A stretch of DNA of 64,000 nt from Undaria pinnatifida (Eukaryota > Sar > Phaeophyceae > Laminariales > Alariaceae), in assembly GCA_012845835.1 (NCBI GenBank), contig JABAKD010000030.1, positions 6,149,599-6,213,598 of the forward strand, in the 5' to 3' direction. This document shows, one piece after another, positions 49,241-60,700 of the stretch. The notes beneath the pieces are model-generated. The model saw only the letters and a program-made list of their open reading frames with translations. It ran no database searches and was not told the DNA's origin. Both the position numbers and the translations under genes were made by a program. Each line of letters starts with the position of its first letter. The first letter of the stretch is position 1.

Positions 49241-49944
49241 TGGCGCAGGGTCTGCAGCGCTCGATGGCCACACGCCGGCGAGCGTCCGAACCGGGCAGGT
49301 CGGAAGGGAGATCCAAATAGAGGAGGTTGCTCCCGAGCGGCGAGCCGTCCGGGGTCTCGGCGGCGGAGCAGGGACCAACTGCCAGAATCTTGTACGGGCC
49401 CGTCCAGTTAAGCGCGAGTTTGGCCTTGAGTACCTTGGCGTCGGTGTTCGCCTTCACACCCTGGCGGGTGGTAGAGGCAGAATTACACACCCATGCCCAA
49501 CCACCCGTGTCGAAGTTAGGTGCTGGACGCAGCGCGTCGGCGAGGGCGGAGTTTCTGCGGTTAACACGGGAAACGGTGAGGGCGTGGTGTGCGCGGACAA
49601 TGTCGTTCGCGCGCTTTTGCCGGTCGGTGGCAAAGTCGCAATAGGCCAGGTGGTCACGGGCCAAACTCTGGTGTCCCACGACACCAGTGCGGTCGAAAAC
49701 CGTCAGGGGGAGCCGTGGGAGTCTGCCCATGTGGACCTCGTTGGGCGCCAGACCCGTCGCCGCGCTGACGAAATAGTTGTAAGCGAATTCTGCGTGGGGC
49801 AGATGCAAGTTCCAATCGTCTTGTCGCTCGTTGACAACCATAGCCAGCATTTGGGCCATAGTGTGTTTTACCCGCTTAACGCCCCCGTTACAGTTGGGAT
49901 GATAGGAGCTTGTAGCAAGATTGTGCACACCCAACAGCTGATAC

Positions 49945-50191
49945 GAGCCATCCCACGATACGGGTGCAGCAGAAAGTCCCTGAGCTCCTCACATGAGCAA
50001 CTCAATATCTCACCTGAAAAATGACTTGAGAGGCATTCGTTCGAACAACCTGACCAAGCTTCTATGCCTTGGTCCTAAAATACTATGTACTCGTCAAATT
50101 GCTTCACTAACAGGTAGTTCCTCACATGAGGAGCTTAATTGGCCAGGGACGTTTTAGCGCAAAAAGTGTAACTCCTACCGTGGGATGACTC
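49945..50191. mobile_element. small TIR element (MITE-like) inside copy-2 integrase
   Basis: Copy 1 lacks this 247-bp segment. Its ends are inverted repeats, GAGCCATCCCACG and CGTGGGATGACTC (12 of 13 match), with ATA on both sides. Inside, GAGCTCCTCACATGAG and CTCACATGAGGAGCTT form a second, imperfect inverted pair. It splits the integrase core between the second Asp and the Glu position. Confidence 0.75.
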
Positions 50192-51129
50192 ATAAACAGC
50201 TTGTGAAAGCTTGGAGCAGAACTGCAGTCCGTTGTCCGAGAGTATGGTGCACGGGCACCCCCACAAGGAGATGTAGTGGTTCACCACGATATTGGCTGTA
50301 CCCTCCGCGGTAAACTCAGCGGTGAACTCAGCGGCACTGACGGGGAACATGTCGGCCCGACGACTGAAGCGATCGGTGAACAGCAGGATGTAGACGTTGC
50401 CTCGTGGTGTGACCGGAAGGGGACCGAAGTAGTCAACACTGACGGCGACACCTGAACCCTCCGGTAGAGGCATTGAGATGATGGGCCAGCGGACAGTCAG
50501 CCGTGGGGTTTTCCGCGCTTGGCACTTCAAGCAGTGGCGAAGCCACCACGGGGTGCATACACTCATGCCAATTCACCAATAAGAACGCTCCAGCATACGC
50601 AACGTGCGCGTGGTGCCAAGGTGACAAGAGACCGTAGAGTGACAAGCTTGCCTGATCCAAGGGCGCATGAGCAGGGGAACGTAGATGCGGACTGGCTCGT
50701 CGTTTAGCAAGCAAGCAGCTCGCCCCACAGAGTTCGGTTTGTCAGAGCTTGTTGGCGGCAGTGTCGGGTTACGGACGAGCAGGACGATGTCGTCGTCGGC
50801 TGTATCTAGTCAACCCTTATCCGCCAACTCCTTGATATCTGAGAGGGATGGACGCTTGTGCGAGAGGTAGCACGCCGAAAAGTCGGGCGGTAGGACCGAC
50901 GGCCGGCCGATAGAGATGTAACGCATCGTGGCGTGGCACGTCGGCTCAGCGTGCTGCTCTCGCTTCCAATCGCCATGTGAATAACGCGCGACGGAATCAG
51001 CGAACCGCAATTCAGCAGCGTCACCGAGGGCGTCCGACCTTGTAGGTGCAGTCAGCGTGTCATCAGGAGAAGGCGTGAGTCGTAGGAGAGGAGTTCCCAT
51101 AGGCTCTGCATGGTCGCGGTCGGACGAGA

Positions 51130-52656
51130 TCAGTACCGCCGGGACAGGAGGAGCGGCAGGAGCAGGGGTCGCGGCGGTCGACGGGGTCGGCCGCGGCCGT
51201 GGGACTCTCGACGGGGTTGTAACTCGTCTGAAAGATGGCCAAAGGGCCCCGCCGGGCCCGAATCCATAATCTCCAGCGGGGGTGCATTACCCGTTGCTGT
51301 CGCTGTTCGTCGGCGCGTCGTCGACGACGGAGGGGCTGGAGTGCCAAGCAAGGCGGAGACGGACACAGTCGAACCGATGGTCGCGGCGGGGGCTGTCTCC
51401 TGTGTAGAACTCCTTGATAGAGGAGTCGGCTGTGCGATGGGCGTCGCTGCAGCCAGGGCTTCTGCGGAGCTCGTGCCGCCCTCGATGGGTATGGCAAAAA
51501 CCGAAGCAAAAAACGGTGTCAGCGGCAGGTGAAATCGACCTTCGGCAGTGGCGACGGAGGCAGAAACACGAGCGACGAATCTCCCCGGGGAATCAGAAAG
51601 GCCGTCAATCCTTATACGTGGCTCGCGTGTGCGAAAATCGTGAAATGCGGTAGAGGTGAGAAGGAGCCCACCCAAGGCAGCAAGTTCAGTGCGGGGCACG
51701 AGCCCACCCAAGACAGTGCTTTCGGCGAGGGGTTCGAGTCCACCCAAAGCGGTGCTTTCGGTGTGGGGCACGAGCCCACTCAAAACAATGCTTTCGGCGA
51801 GGGGCGCGAGTCCACCCAAACCGACCCCTGGGATCGGCGAGGAGGGAGCGCGCAGCCCGCGGGTCCGTAGGAGGTAGATACCGCTATCTCCAACGGGGTC
51901 GGGGCTTGTCAACCCCACGGGGTTAATGTTTGTCAAGCCACTGCGGTCGTACTCCGTAGAAGGCTCTGGAAAACGGGCCAGAAAAATCGACGATGCCGTT
52001 GGCGCTGCCTTTGCGGTACTCGAGTGTGCAATCGAACGCGGTGACGAACTCAAGCTACCGCTGGACTCGTGCATTGAGGGTCCCCACTTTGCCAATGCTC
52101 TCCTGTGTCTTGTGGCCGGAGGATATGCGGAACTTTGTTCCCTACAGTTCCTTCGGAGGCGTTTTGGAGCCCAAACAATGCTGCCGGTCCCCAAATATAT
52201 AGGAGTCCAGTGCCGCTCCGAGTCGAGCGTTGCTCGACTGATATACGCGATTTTCATAGTGAACGCAACGTCGTCCAGCGTCACAGTACCCTCGACGAAA
52301 CAGGGGCCGTGTTCTGACAGCGCAAGGTCAGGGCCGACGTCAGAAGCTATCTCCAAACTCCACGGCTTTTCATTGGCCAACGCGCCCGAGAAACAGGTCG
52401 GAAACGCCGAGGGAGAAGCTTTGCGAGCGCTGACCGCTGTTAACGGCCCGGCCGCGGCGCGGACGAGATTTCTTGGTTCTTGCATTCGCAGTGCAGGTGC
52501 GAAACCGACTAGGGGAGGCCGGGTGCGCCGACCCGGTCTCATTGTCGCGAATAGCTTCGCGAACGGCAGAAAGTGCCTCACCAAGCAAGTTTTTCCTCTC
52601 CCGTGGCATGGGTTGTTGGCCCTGGGACCATCCGCCCGGAGATCAATGCCCCACAC
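51130..52656 (-). pseudogene. 508-codon 5' reading frame of copy 2
   Basis: This is the copy-2 version of the Ala/Pro/Thr-rich frame, here continuous. It begins in the NADAR-derived WGIDLRADGPRAN segment and switches out of the NADAR frame within the next 20 residues. It then has FVEGTVTLDD and MKIAYISRATLDSERHW, the LGGL..ESTVL repeats, and the disordered region. In-frame continuity across 1.5 kb in copy 2, and conserved residues between copies, suggest it once was part of a polyprotein. The opposite strand is also open over 51926-52741 (271 codons), so the true coding strand near 52 kb is uncertain. Confidence 0.45.
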
Positions 52657-53082
52657 TGGGCCAGAGGGCTGGATTCAGCCAAAAGCTTGTTGTCAGAGCT
52701 CAAAAGGTAATTGTTCTATGGCTGGATTCTGCGTGAATTAGGCGTAGGTGCCAGATAACACGGCGTTTTGCTTCTCCCTGTCGCCAGCACCGGAGTCAAA
52801 GTTGCGCACGCCTCGACCGATGCGTTTGCGTGTGCTTGGACTAGGCGACGACATGATGAGCTCCATTGCTCGATGGTCTTGGAAAAGCCTGGTCTTTTCG
52901 GCCATCATGTACTGCTCCGCGCAAGAATATGGCACGTCATCCACGGCAAACGACGAAGGGGACCACGGTGGAAAACAGGATAGGGGCTGCCAGAATAACA
53001 CCACCTTGTCTGTGGAGTATTCGAGAGAAGAGTCAAAAGCCGTGTTGAAATTTGGGCCTGCAATATCCCCGTCCGGGAACAC
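52535..53082 (-). pseudogene. NADAR (YbiA-like) domain, broken
   Basis: NADAR proteins are N-glycosidases related to E. coli YbiA. Some act in riboflavin-intermediate clean-up and some remove ADP-ribose from guanine in DNA. Seen here: VVLFWQPLSCF, FAVDDVPYSCAEQYMMAEK and IGRGVRNFD, then LSGTYA. A TAA (52738-52740), two further in-frame stops and a frame slip then precede SGPVWGIDLRADGPRAN. A full NADAR domain is about 150-180 residues, so nearly all of it is represented. The first codon that can be read from 53082 is GTG, so the true start lies upstream or in a lost exon. Whether it is a host gene or element cargo is open. Its C-terminal part is also fused to the 5' side of copy 1, which favours cargo. 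Confidence 0.75.
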
Positions 53083-55514
53083 CTGACCTCGGGAGCAGGA
53101 CGCGAAGCCGAACCCGTGGTTTCTCGCCTCGGGTCTTCTTCGCTCGTTGGCGGAAAAACGCGAGAATCCGCTCTAACTTGTATACAAGACCCACTCTGTA
53201 GGGATCAGCTGCCACTCCACACAAAGTGTTGCTTGTTTGTGCTGGTCTTCTCTGGCAACTTATACGACAATATATTGGGTCACTCTTTACACATATTTGT
53301 TTTGGGTTGACTGCCTCACCCGGGTATACTCTGATCGAAAGAAGCAATAATATGATACATCTACTGTACATCACTAAGGGACAATCATGCTTCCGTGAGC
53401 GAGTGCCACAACACACTGACCACCTGCCCACTGTATAATGCGCAAAGTGCAGGTCAATATCATTCTAGACGGCACTACTGCGAAATCCATCCGGAATCCA
53501 GACAATGGATCGAAGTCGAGGATCTTCACGCCCCCTTTGAATATCTTGCATGGTCGCAAGACGGGTGGACAGCAGCGCAGAGTTTGAGCATCATGCGCGC
53601 TCAGCCCCGTTTTGTGAACCACGGCATCAGTGCCGGGTTTGGTATCCCGGAAAACTGTTGTCACACGGTTTTGTCACTCCACACGCATTCACCCGCACGG
53701 TAGTTAGGGCGTTGCCGGCATGCGTCGCGCACCGAAACAAAGCGGCCGCCAAGGCCGGGAAAATGTGGCGGCATGTTGCTCGCGCACCATCTAGACTATA
53801 ATCGCATATAAAGGTGGCTGGGATGTCCACCTGCCTTGAATTAGCCTACATCAGTATCTCCGTCATCGCCGACGCCTGTTCAGCTCGCAACGATATGCAC
53901 ACAAACAACCTGCTTCGCATTTCTCTCACCGTCTTCGAGGACGTATTATACACGCCCGCGCCTAGACAAAGTCTATCGAAGCAACGAGACTGAAGATGCC
54001 GCTAAGTAGTGTTAGGGCGCGAGCAGTGTGGATCCAGGGACTGCCTGCTACAACTACTACTCTGCTACTGCTACAAGCATCACTAACATTGCTGTTGCTA
54101 CGATATACCAGGTATGCAGGTTGACTCTTTTTCGCGACACTCACACATGCTATATTTTGTTTCTGGTTCCTTGCCTCGCCATGACGTATTTGGAATAAAA
54201 CGGACACGAAACACAAATATCCTTTTCGTACATGAGCGAGCTAACGCCTCCAGAAGGGAATACCGCAACACTTGCATCCCGTTGGTCTACGGTGGAAGGG
54301 GGCTTCCACCCCAGGAAGTACACGATGACGACGTCCACCGACTCGCCTACCGACGCCTAGCTGGTGGCTTTTGCGCGCCCGAAACACCGTATGTCCGGCA
54401 GTGTTTTTGCCAAACAGGTCGGCATGGCGCAGGTGTAGGGTGAAAAAGCCCGGAGACTTGCTGTTCTCTGAGAGGCCACCGTCAAGAAACCTCCTCCTGT
54501 TAGGGTCCCTCAAGACTATCTTCGACGCTTCATCGAATTGCCGGGCTTGTGATGATAGGGGTTGACAATGCCGACAACCTCATCAACCTGGCAAGCAGGT
54601 GTGAACACAGTTAGAGGGGTGTGGGTGGACCGGACAAGACACCGTCACTGACATGGATGTTTCGAGGGACGCAGGGATGACGTGGTACCCATTCCTCCAG
54701 TAGTAGTGGTGGTAGACCAGACACATCTCGCGAGTTCGAGTGTCGAGGGCCATTGGAGATAATCTACGGGGGCACTGGCAGCGTGGGCAAGTTTGTGGCC
54801 AATGAGTGGCTAGCTGTTCCTCGACAACGACGACGACGACGATGGGGACGGCCTGGACCTGGACGACGACGGACATCCGCCACCGTTAGAATGCCCACCA
54901 GGAAACAGTACGCGACACCTCTTATTTCGGGCCAAGCTCAATTTGTTACGTTATGTGAGTCAGAGTATGTGTTGTACCAATTTCAGTGTCGAAATGATGT
55001 TTTTATTATTTTTCACGAAAAAGGCCAAGCTTAAAATACAAACGTTCTTTTGATTCATGGACCAAGTCCGCAGTAGGAGGGGTACTCCCATTTTCACTGC
55101 CATTTTTCGGCCACTCAAACACGGACATAACTACGATGGCTTGTGTGCATGTGGTTTATGTAGGTAGCGTGACAAACATTTTCATGGCGGCGCACATGGC
55201 GAAACCGAATAGTATTTGAGCGGCAGCCACTCGCGCGATTGGCTGAGGCACTCAAAAGCAGAATTCCTCAGCGTGACGCCTCTACCGTAGCCTTGGTCCA
55301 CGCCAGCTACTCACTGCTGAACGTCGTCGTTTGTTGAGCTCCCCAGACTCTTGATGCATCACTCGTACAGCGCGGCATCAAGATTCGGGCAGGGATCGCT
55401 TTGTATGTGTACCATTAATAACTGCACTATATATGCTGCATCATAGCAGAGGTACAACAAAAGTGCTACCTATAAATCTATATATCTTAGTTCGCTTATC
55501 ACATATGCACATCC
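53083..55514. other. region without a recognised gene
   Basis: The short open frames at 53395-53703 and 54114-54443 (plus) read like mixed-composition protein, but no family was recognised and no good splice frame was found. A TACCAGGTA motif lies near 54107. Some of this may be the 5' part of retroelement copy 2. Confidence 0.45.
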
Positions 55515-55689
55515 TTACGTCTGCGGATATCTCCCGCCTCTGACCGCCTTTCCGCGCGGTTTCTTCGCTGAGGCGTGCCCCCGCCTCGCCTGCAACCACC
55601 GGCTCAGCTGATCCGCCCGCTCGGCGCCGTAGCGCGCGCGCGAGGCCTCGACGTCGAGATCTACGACGAGATCTCCGAAAAATCGTGCC
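55515..55689 (-). CDS. orphan terminal exon of an unidentified gene
   Basis: On the minus strand, a good acceptor (ACGTCTCACAG) is followed in phase 1 by an open frame of 57 residues ending in TAA. It contains FFGDLVVDLDVEASRARYG, AERADQLSRWLQARRG and KKPRGKAVRGG. The composition (acidic amphipathic helix, then basic tail) is typical of a genuine C-terminus. No upstream exon was convincingly found between 55.7 and 57.7 kb, where repeats intervene. Function unknown. Confidence 0.35.
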
Positions 55690-55889
55690 CTGTGAGACGT
55701 TTGGTGCGTAGTCTGCACACAGGGCTAATGTCTTCGCGTTATTTCTTCGGTACGTGTTCTCTGACCTCCGACACACGGGGGGGTGTCGATTACCTGGCCG
55801 GCGTCGCCATTGTAAAGGCCACTAAGCGAGGTTTGTGCTAGGATCTGGGGAAGAAAGGTTCGTAATCCCCGAGAACACATGCCACGCAG

Positions 55890-56310
55890 GCGTAGTGGAG
55901 AACTGCGAAGTCTACAGTGCTAGCACCTATACATGTACATGATGTACCTGTCAGCAGTAGCTGAAGCTATGATGAGCCTGCAGCATCACGAAGCTACAAA
56001 TGGTATATGCACAGCAGCATCACGAAGCTACAAATGGTATATGCATAGCAGAATCACGAAGCTACAAATGGTATATGCACAGCAGCAGCTAGGCGTCGTG
56101 GAGAACTGCGAACTCTCAATATTTTTGAACCCCCGGCAGTCTACAGCAGCACGTATAAATCAGCAGCACGTACATGTACATGATGTACAGCAGTAGCTGA
56201 AGCTATGATGAGCCTGCAGCATGACGAAGCTACAAATGGTATATGCACAGCAGCATCACGAAGCTACAAATGGTATATGCACAGCAGGTATATGCACAGC
56301 AGCAGCTGTG
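55890..56310. repeat. nested minisatellite
   Basis: A unit of about 35 bp (ATCACGAAGCTACAAATGGT, then ATATGCACAGCAGC) repeats three times at 55979-56085 and twice at 56215-56290. The flanking sequence (GTGGAGAACTGCGAA; ATGTACATGATGTAC; TAGCTGAAGCTATGATGAGC) is itself duplicated. The array is thus a duplication of a larger block of about 200 bp. Confidence 0.85.
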
Positions 56311-57704
56311 GCCGCGCCTTTCTGCGTAGCAACGCAGAGCGTCACCCAGCTGGGGTGAACCGCCATGCTCTCCCATAATTTCCAGGCTGCCTTCTCGCAT
56401 TGTTCCGCCGCACACGGGAAATCGGAAAAAAATTGTCGGCATTTTCCCTTTCCAGTATCTCCCATATATGAATTAACAAACTTCGTCTAACTCTTGGCAT
56501 TACTTCTTACCCTCTTAATATTTACTATCCTGCGCTGCGACCGGCGGCCGTCCAGGCCGCCGGCGTAGCCCCTTGTATAGTCTATTATTCGACGAGCACA
56601 ACACGCAACAACAAACGAAGAACGGACGCGCCACGGACGACTACGGCTCAACCATTTGTCATCCAGCGTGATGGTTCTACGCTCCATTGAATTCCCCCTT
56701 CCGAGAGGTATCAAACACCGCTTGTAGCGGCGGGGCCACGACAGCAGTGTGGCCCTGGGGCATTTTTTCAAGATCTCAGAGAGCAGTGTCCCTTACGTAA
56801 CGGCTCAACCTTTCCTTTTATCTATGCCGGAGAGCAGCACAGGGAAGGGTTACAACGTGCACGTGTCGACGGGTGGGTGGACGGGTGCTTTACACTGCTG
56901 ACTGGTCGAGCGTAAGGCGGTTTCCGGTGGTTTCCGGGGTGGTGTTATAGCAACCGTATCGTCAACGGGGGGAAAACAAGAGACGACAAGGGAGAGAGGG
57001 TTTAAATCAATGGTATCGCAGTGAAAGCAATCTCGGTGTCGAGGGAGAGGACAGCAGCTGCTAGCAGTGCAACAGGGCGATACGGAAGAAAACTGGAAAA
57101 TAACAAACGGGAATCGCTGCAGGCGATATCATGTCAGATGTCGTCGCCGAGGGCAAGACGGCGGCAGTACGTAGAGTCGCAAGAAGGGCAGAAATCGACA
57201 ACTTGCCTGCTGCCTGACCTTCATGTTTGTTACTGGTTTTGGTATCATAATCTATAGTCTACCAGGGTAGTCCATATGATACGGGTCGTATTAATATCAT
57301 GTCAGGTTTCTTCTCAGAGTCAGCACCTCCTCAGGCATTTGTGTGCTTTCACGAAAACAAGAGGCGGAAGAAGCTGGCAAAGCACATACATAAGTACGAG
57401 CACGCGACTGAGCTTGGTATTCTGTACTGTACGTACAAGACATATTTCGTTGAAGGGATTTGGATGGAACGGCACAGGGTGGGGAGGCTCGTACGTCGTA
57501 CCTCGTACTCGAAAAAATGAAAATAAGTAATGTTACGGTTTCAGTTGGGGATTTTTACAGAAGTCCCCGGGGTTTCATGGTGATATTTTGCCTAAGATCT
57601 ACTTCATCTATCCCTTGCTCCATCGTGTGAATCATCGCTAGGAGCCTGGAACGAGCCAACTCGACTTCTATCTTTGAGCTCCATTCCGACGAACTCTTAA
57701 AACT
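56311..57704. other. 5' flank of the light-harvesting gene
   Basis: No gene was recognised. Open frames at 56487-56771 (minus) and 57299-57520 (plus, starting MSGFFSESAPPQAF) have no recognised family. The last few hundred bases must contain the light-harvesting promoter. No clear TATA element was identified. Confidence 0.45.
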
Positions 57705-60700
57705 ATGAAGTCTGCCGTCGCTGCTCTCGCTCTTGGTGCCGTTGGCGCAAATGCCTTCGTTACCCCCAACGCCGTCGTCAGCCGCGTCTCAACCCAATCT
57801 GCACGGCAGGTATGTCTTTCCTGACTCGAAAATGATTTTGAGTCCGTAACATGAACTACGAGGTACTGCACGGCCACTGCGTCGCAACGAGTAGAGTGGC
57901 TTAATCCAGACTAGGTCAACATGGGTGAGGCGCGCTGAGCGTTGGTATCGGAGCCCTGACGCTGTTTGTGATTGATGACGAGCAAGGTGTTGAACGAGCA
58001 AGGTGTTGAGCGAGCAACGTGTTGAACGAAACGCATTGTTTCGTTGGTCCTGGGAGCGTATTTTGCATCATCCAGCGGCGCTGAGAGGATGTGACGTGCT
58101 CTCCAGGGCCAGACCTCGATTGGTGCAAGACAGCCTTGAGATCAGAAAAGGGCCAATAGGGAGCAGCTCGAGGTCATGTTAGATGCCCTGTTATGATTCG
58201 GTCGTTGCTCTGTTCAATGAGCTATGGAGGTTGCATGCACACAACGGCTCGTGCAAAAAATACCGCCTACTGTTACTTAATTGACTAGGTACGTACTTTC
58301 GAGGCATTGGCCTTATTTATTAATAGTCAGTTCTGAGGGTGCGTGCGCGTGAAGGAGTTGCGGGTCGCCGGTCACATGTATGCCAGCCCTTCCCCTTTCG
58401 CGGTACCGCAGATGCGCACGTGTCCTATTAGAACCGGATGATCCCACCCACTATTCCCTGTTTTATCTGTGTCGTGTTCCTTGCTCGCTCACAGCTGTCG
58501 ATGGCGGCAGACCCGGATGCGTCCATCGCGCTCCCGTTCACCCCGCGGCCCGCCATGCTGACGGGCGAGCTCGTGGGCGACGTCGGATTCGACCCCTTGA
58601 ACTTCTCTGAGGAGGTGAGGAAATAATGTTGCGTGTTGCTGCGAGGTGCCTTGTGTTGCACGGCGTTGGGATTGTAGCCTTGCCATTACCGGGGTACTGC
58701 GGTGCGAGCAGTACAAGCGCGCACGAGTACAAGTACAAGACGTTTATCACAAAGCGAAACGAATGCGAGTATTAAATACGAGTACTGGTATTTGTGTTGC
58801 AAACACATCGACAGCCAAGGCAAGACAACGCAAGAACCAGTGGCGTGTAATGTACCAGCTCCAGACTAGCACCTCAAACCGATGCACTAGGAGTACTGCA
58901 GTAGGAACAGAATGAAAATATACGGGAGGCACACTCTTTTGACATTTTCGATTTTTGAGTCTGGCCTCTGGCCTCGTCGCTCCTGTTGCGCCGTATGGTT
59001 CATCTGTATTGGCAGTGTCTCGCGAAGATTGGCACATAAACGTGCTGTGTTTGTAGGTGTGCCAAGCAGCATCAGTGCGAGCAGGATTCAAATGGTACCT
59101 GTGTACAGCAGTTCATGACAGAACCCAGGTACCTGGTCTACAGTAGTGGTGCATATCGCATGTACTAGACTCGCCCCTCGCTGAGAACCCTAATTAACTA
59201 TGATTTCGAGGTATTTTCTTCGGTCCCGCGGGCACGAACGCACGTACGTCTTGCGCCCCAACACCAATGTGTACCTTACCTGGTATACGGTACATTATTA
59301 CGAAGTAGTAGCCTTCGAACACCAACACTCAGTTGCTGTACATGTGGTACTTTCTAGAACGATCTTGGTGTCAAAATGTACTTTTCTGCGCACCGTCAGT
59401 TGAGGAAAGTGTGTTTTCTTGTTCACCTAGACCTGGCCGCTTAAGGCATGCCTTCCTTTGGGCCACGAGAGCTTTTTCCCAGAAGAGGGTTGCCTTGACC
59501 CCATTCGAGCCCCGAAATCCCTCCCTACACTGCCAGTAAATTTGTACCCCAAAAAGGGTTTACAGTTGTGAAAGCGTTAAACGCTATTTTGTACCTTCAG
59601 TGCCATATCGCCATATTATAAGGGTGGTTGTAGAGTAAATCGAGAGTGTATAACGCCTTCCAGGTCCGATAGGAACAATACCTGCAATGTAATTGGAAAC
59701 CTTTTTTTTTCATCACTATGTAAGTATGCCCACCACGAATTTATGGGAAAATTCTTGGCGGAAATTTTCGGCAACATTCTTTCACAACTGCTGTGACAGC
59801 AGAAATCAATGCGCCTTCTTCGTAGATCGGGGTGTTGTGTCCTAAAAACTGGGGGACAGACGGCATTCGTCTTGTGTGTGAGCAGTCCTCGAGATGCATT
59901 TTGGAGTAGTGCCACCGTGTGCGCACGCACGTGCGCGCACCCTCACAGAACTTCACCCGTGCTGCTGTCCGGCAGCCTTTCACACGTGGTTGCCATCTGC
60001 CGCTAGGACGTGGCTACGCACGATTGTAACACGGAAAACGCGAGACACATACATGATGATGAGTAAAACAAGGGCGGGCGTGTGGCGACACACACAACCA
60101 AAGACAAGAGCACGGATGTGTATGGCGAAAAACGCGAAGAAGACACAGCAGCTGCAGCTGCTGTGGTAGTAGTAGCCCACCACAGCACAGCCGAGAGAGG
60201 GCCCTCCCGGCCTAGCTATGGTGGCGCAGCCGCATCTACCTCGTGTCCGTGCCCTACAGGGCTGGGTGGTGATTGATGTAGAGCGTTCGGTGATGTAGAG
60301 CGTTCGGAGGGGGAGGTGATATCGTTGTGTGGGGCGGGTGGGGTGTGGGGGGCAATCAATGAAAACTGGCTTGCTGCTTGCAGGATACAGGATCAACTTC
60401 AACCAAAAAGCCCCCCTCGCAAGATTTATAACCCCCTGTCTTGCGGTTTGAGATCGTTCGAGTTTAATTATTTGGGCTATTTGGGCATTTTTGTGCACGA
60501 CAAAAACGCCGTTATACATGCAAACTCCCTAAAATCGGGGTTCGGGACCACATGTCTTTCTGGCATGTCTACCAAGAGGTATTTCAGTCAGTGTTTTTGT
60601 TTTTAGTGTTTTTGTTCAGTCTTGTGTTACGAGTACATTCCTGGTACCTGTTTAGGCATTTTATTTCGGCATGCCAACACGAAAAGGCACGTGAGGCGTC

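Larger units (their letters stand above)
48245..50838 (-). pseudogene. integrase with chromodomain and Tudor-like C-terminus, copy 2
   Basis: The same domains as copy 1, in pieces: zinc finger and DDE core down to 50192, an inserted small element, the rest of the core and the C-terminal domain (49934-49240), the expanded linker, then the chromodomain and WWLGKI / VYLVRFLD module (48832-48245). The catalytic Glu is replaced by Lys (GGVKR), so the active site is lost. The TGA at 50573-50575 is in the same codon as in copy 1. A single-base loss near 48840 shifts the frame before the chromodomain. Confidence 0.8.
47077..53082 (-). mobile_element. Ty3/gypsy-like chromovirus derivative, copy 2 (inverted)
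   Basis: It has the same order as copy 1, read on the minus strand, and extends further 5' to include most of a NADAR domain. In about 320 bp of integrase core the two copies differ at roughly one base in twenty by eye. Copy 2 also carries a 12-bp duplication, a tandem expansion of a 90-bp unit and a small TIR element. No reverse transcriptase or 5' LTR was found up to 53.1 kb or beyond. Confidence 0.75.
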
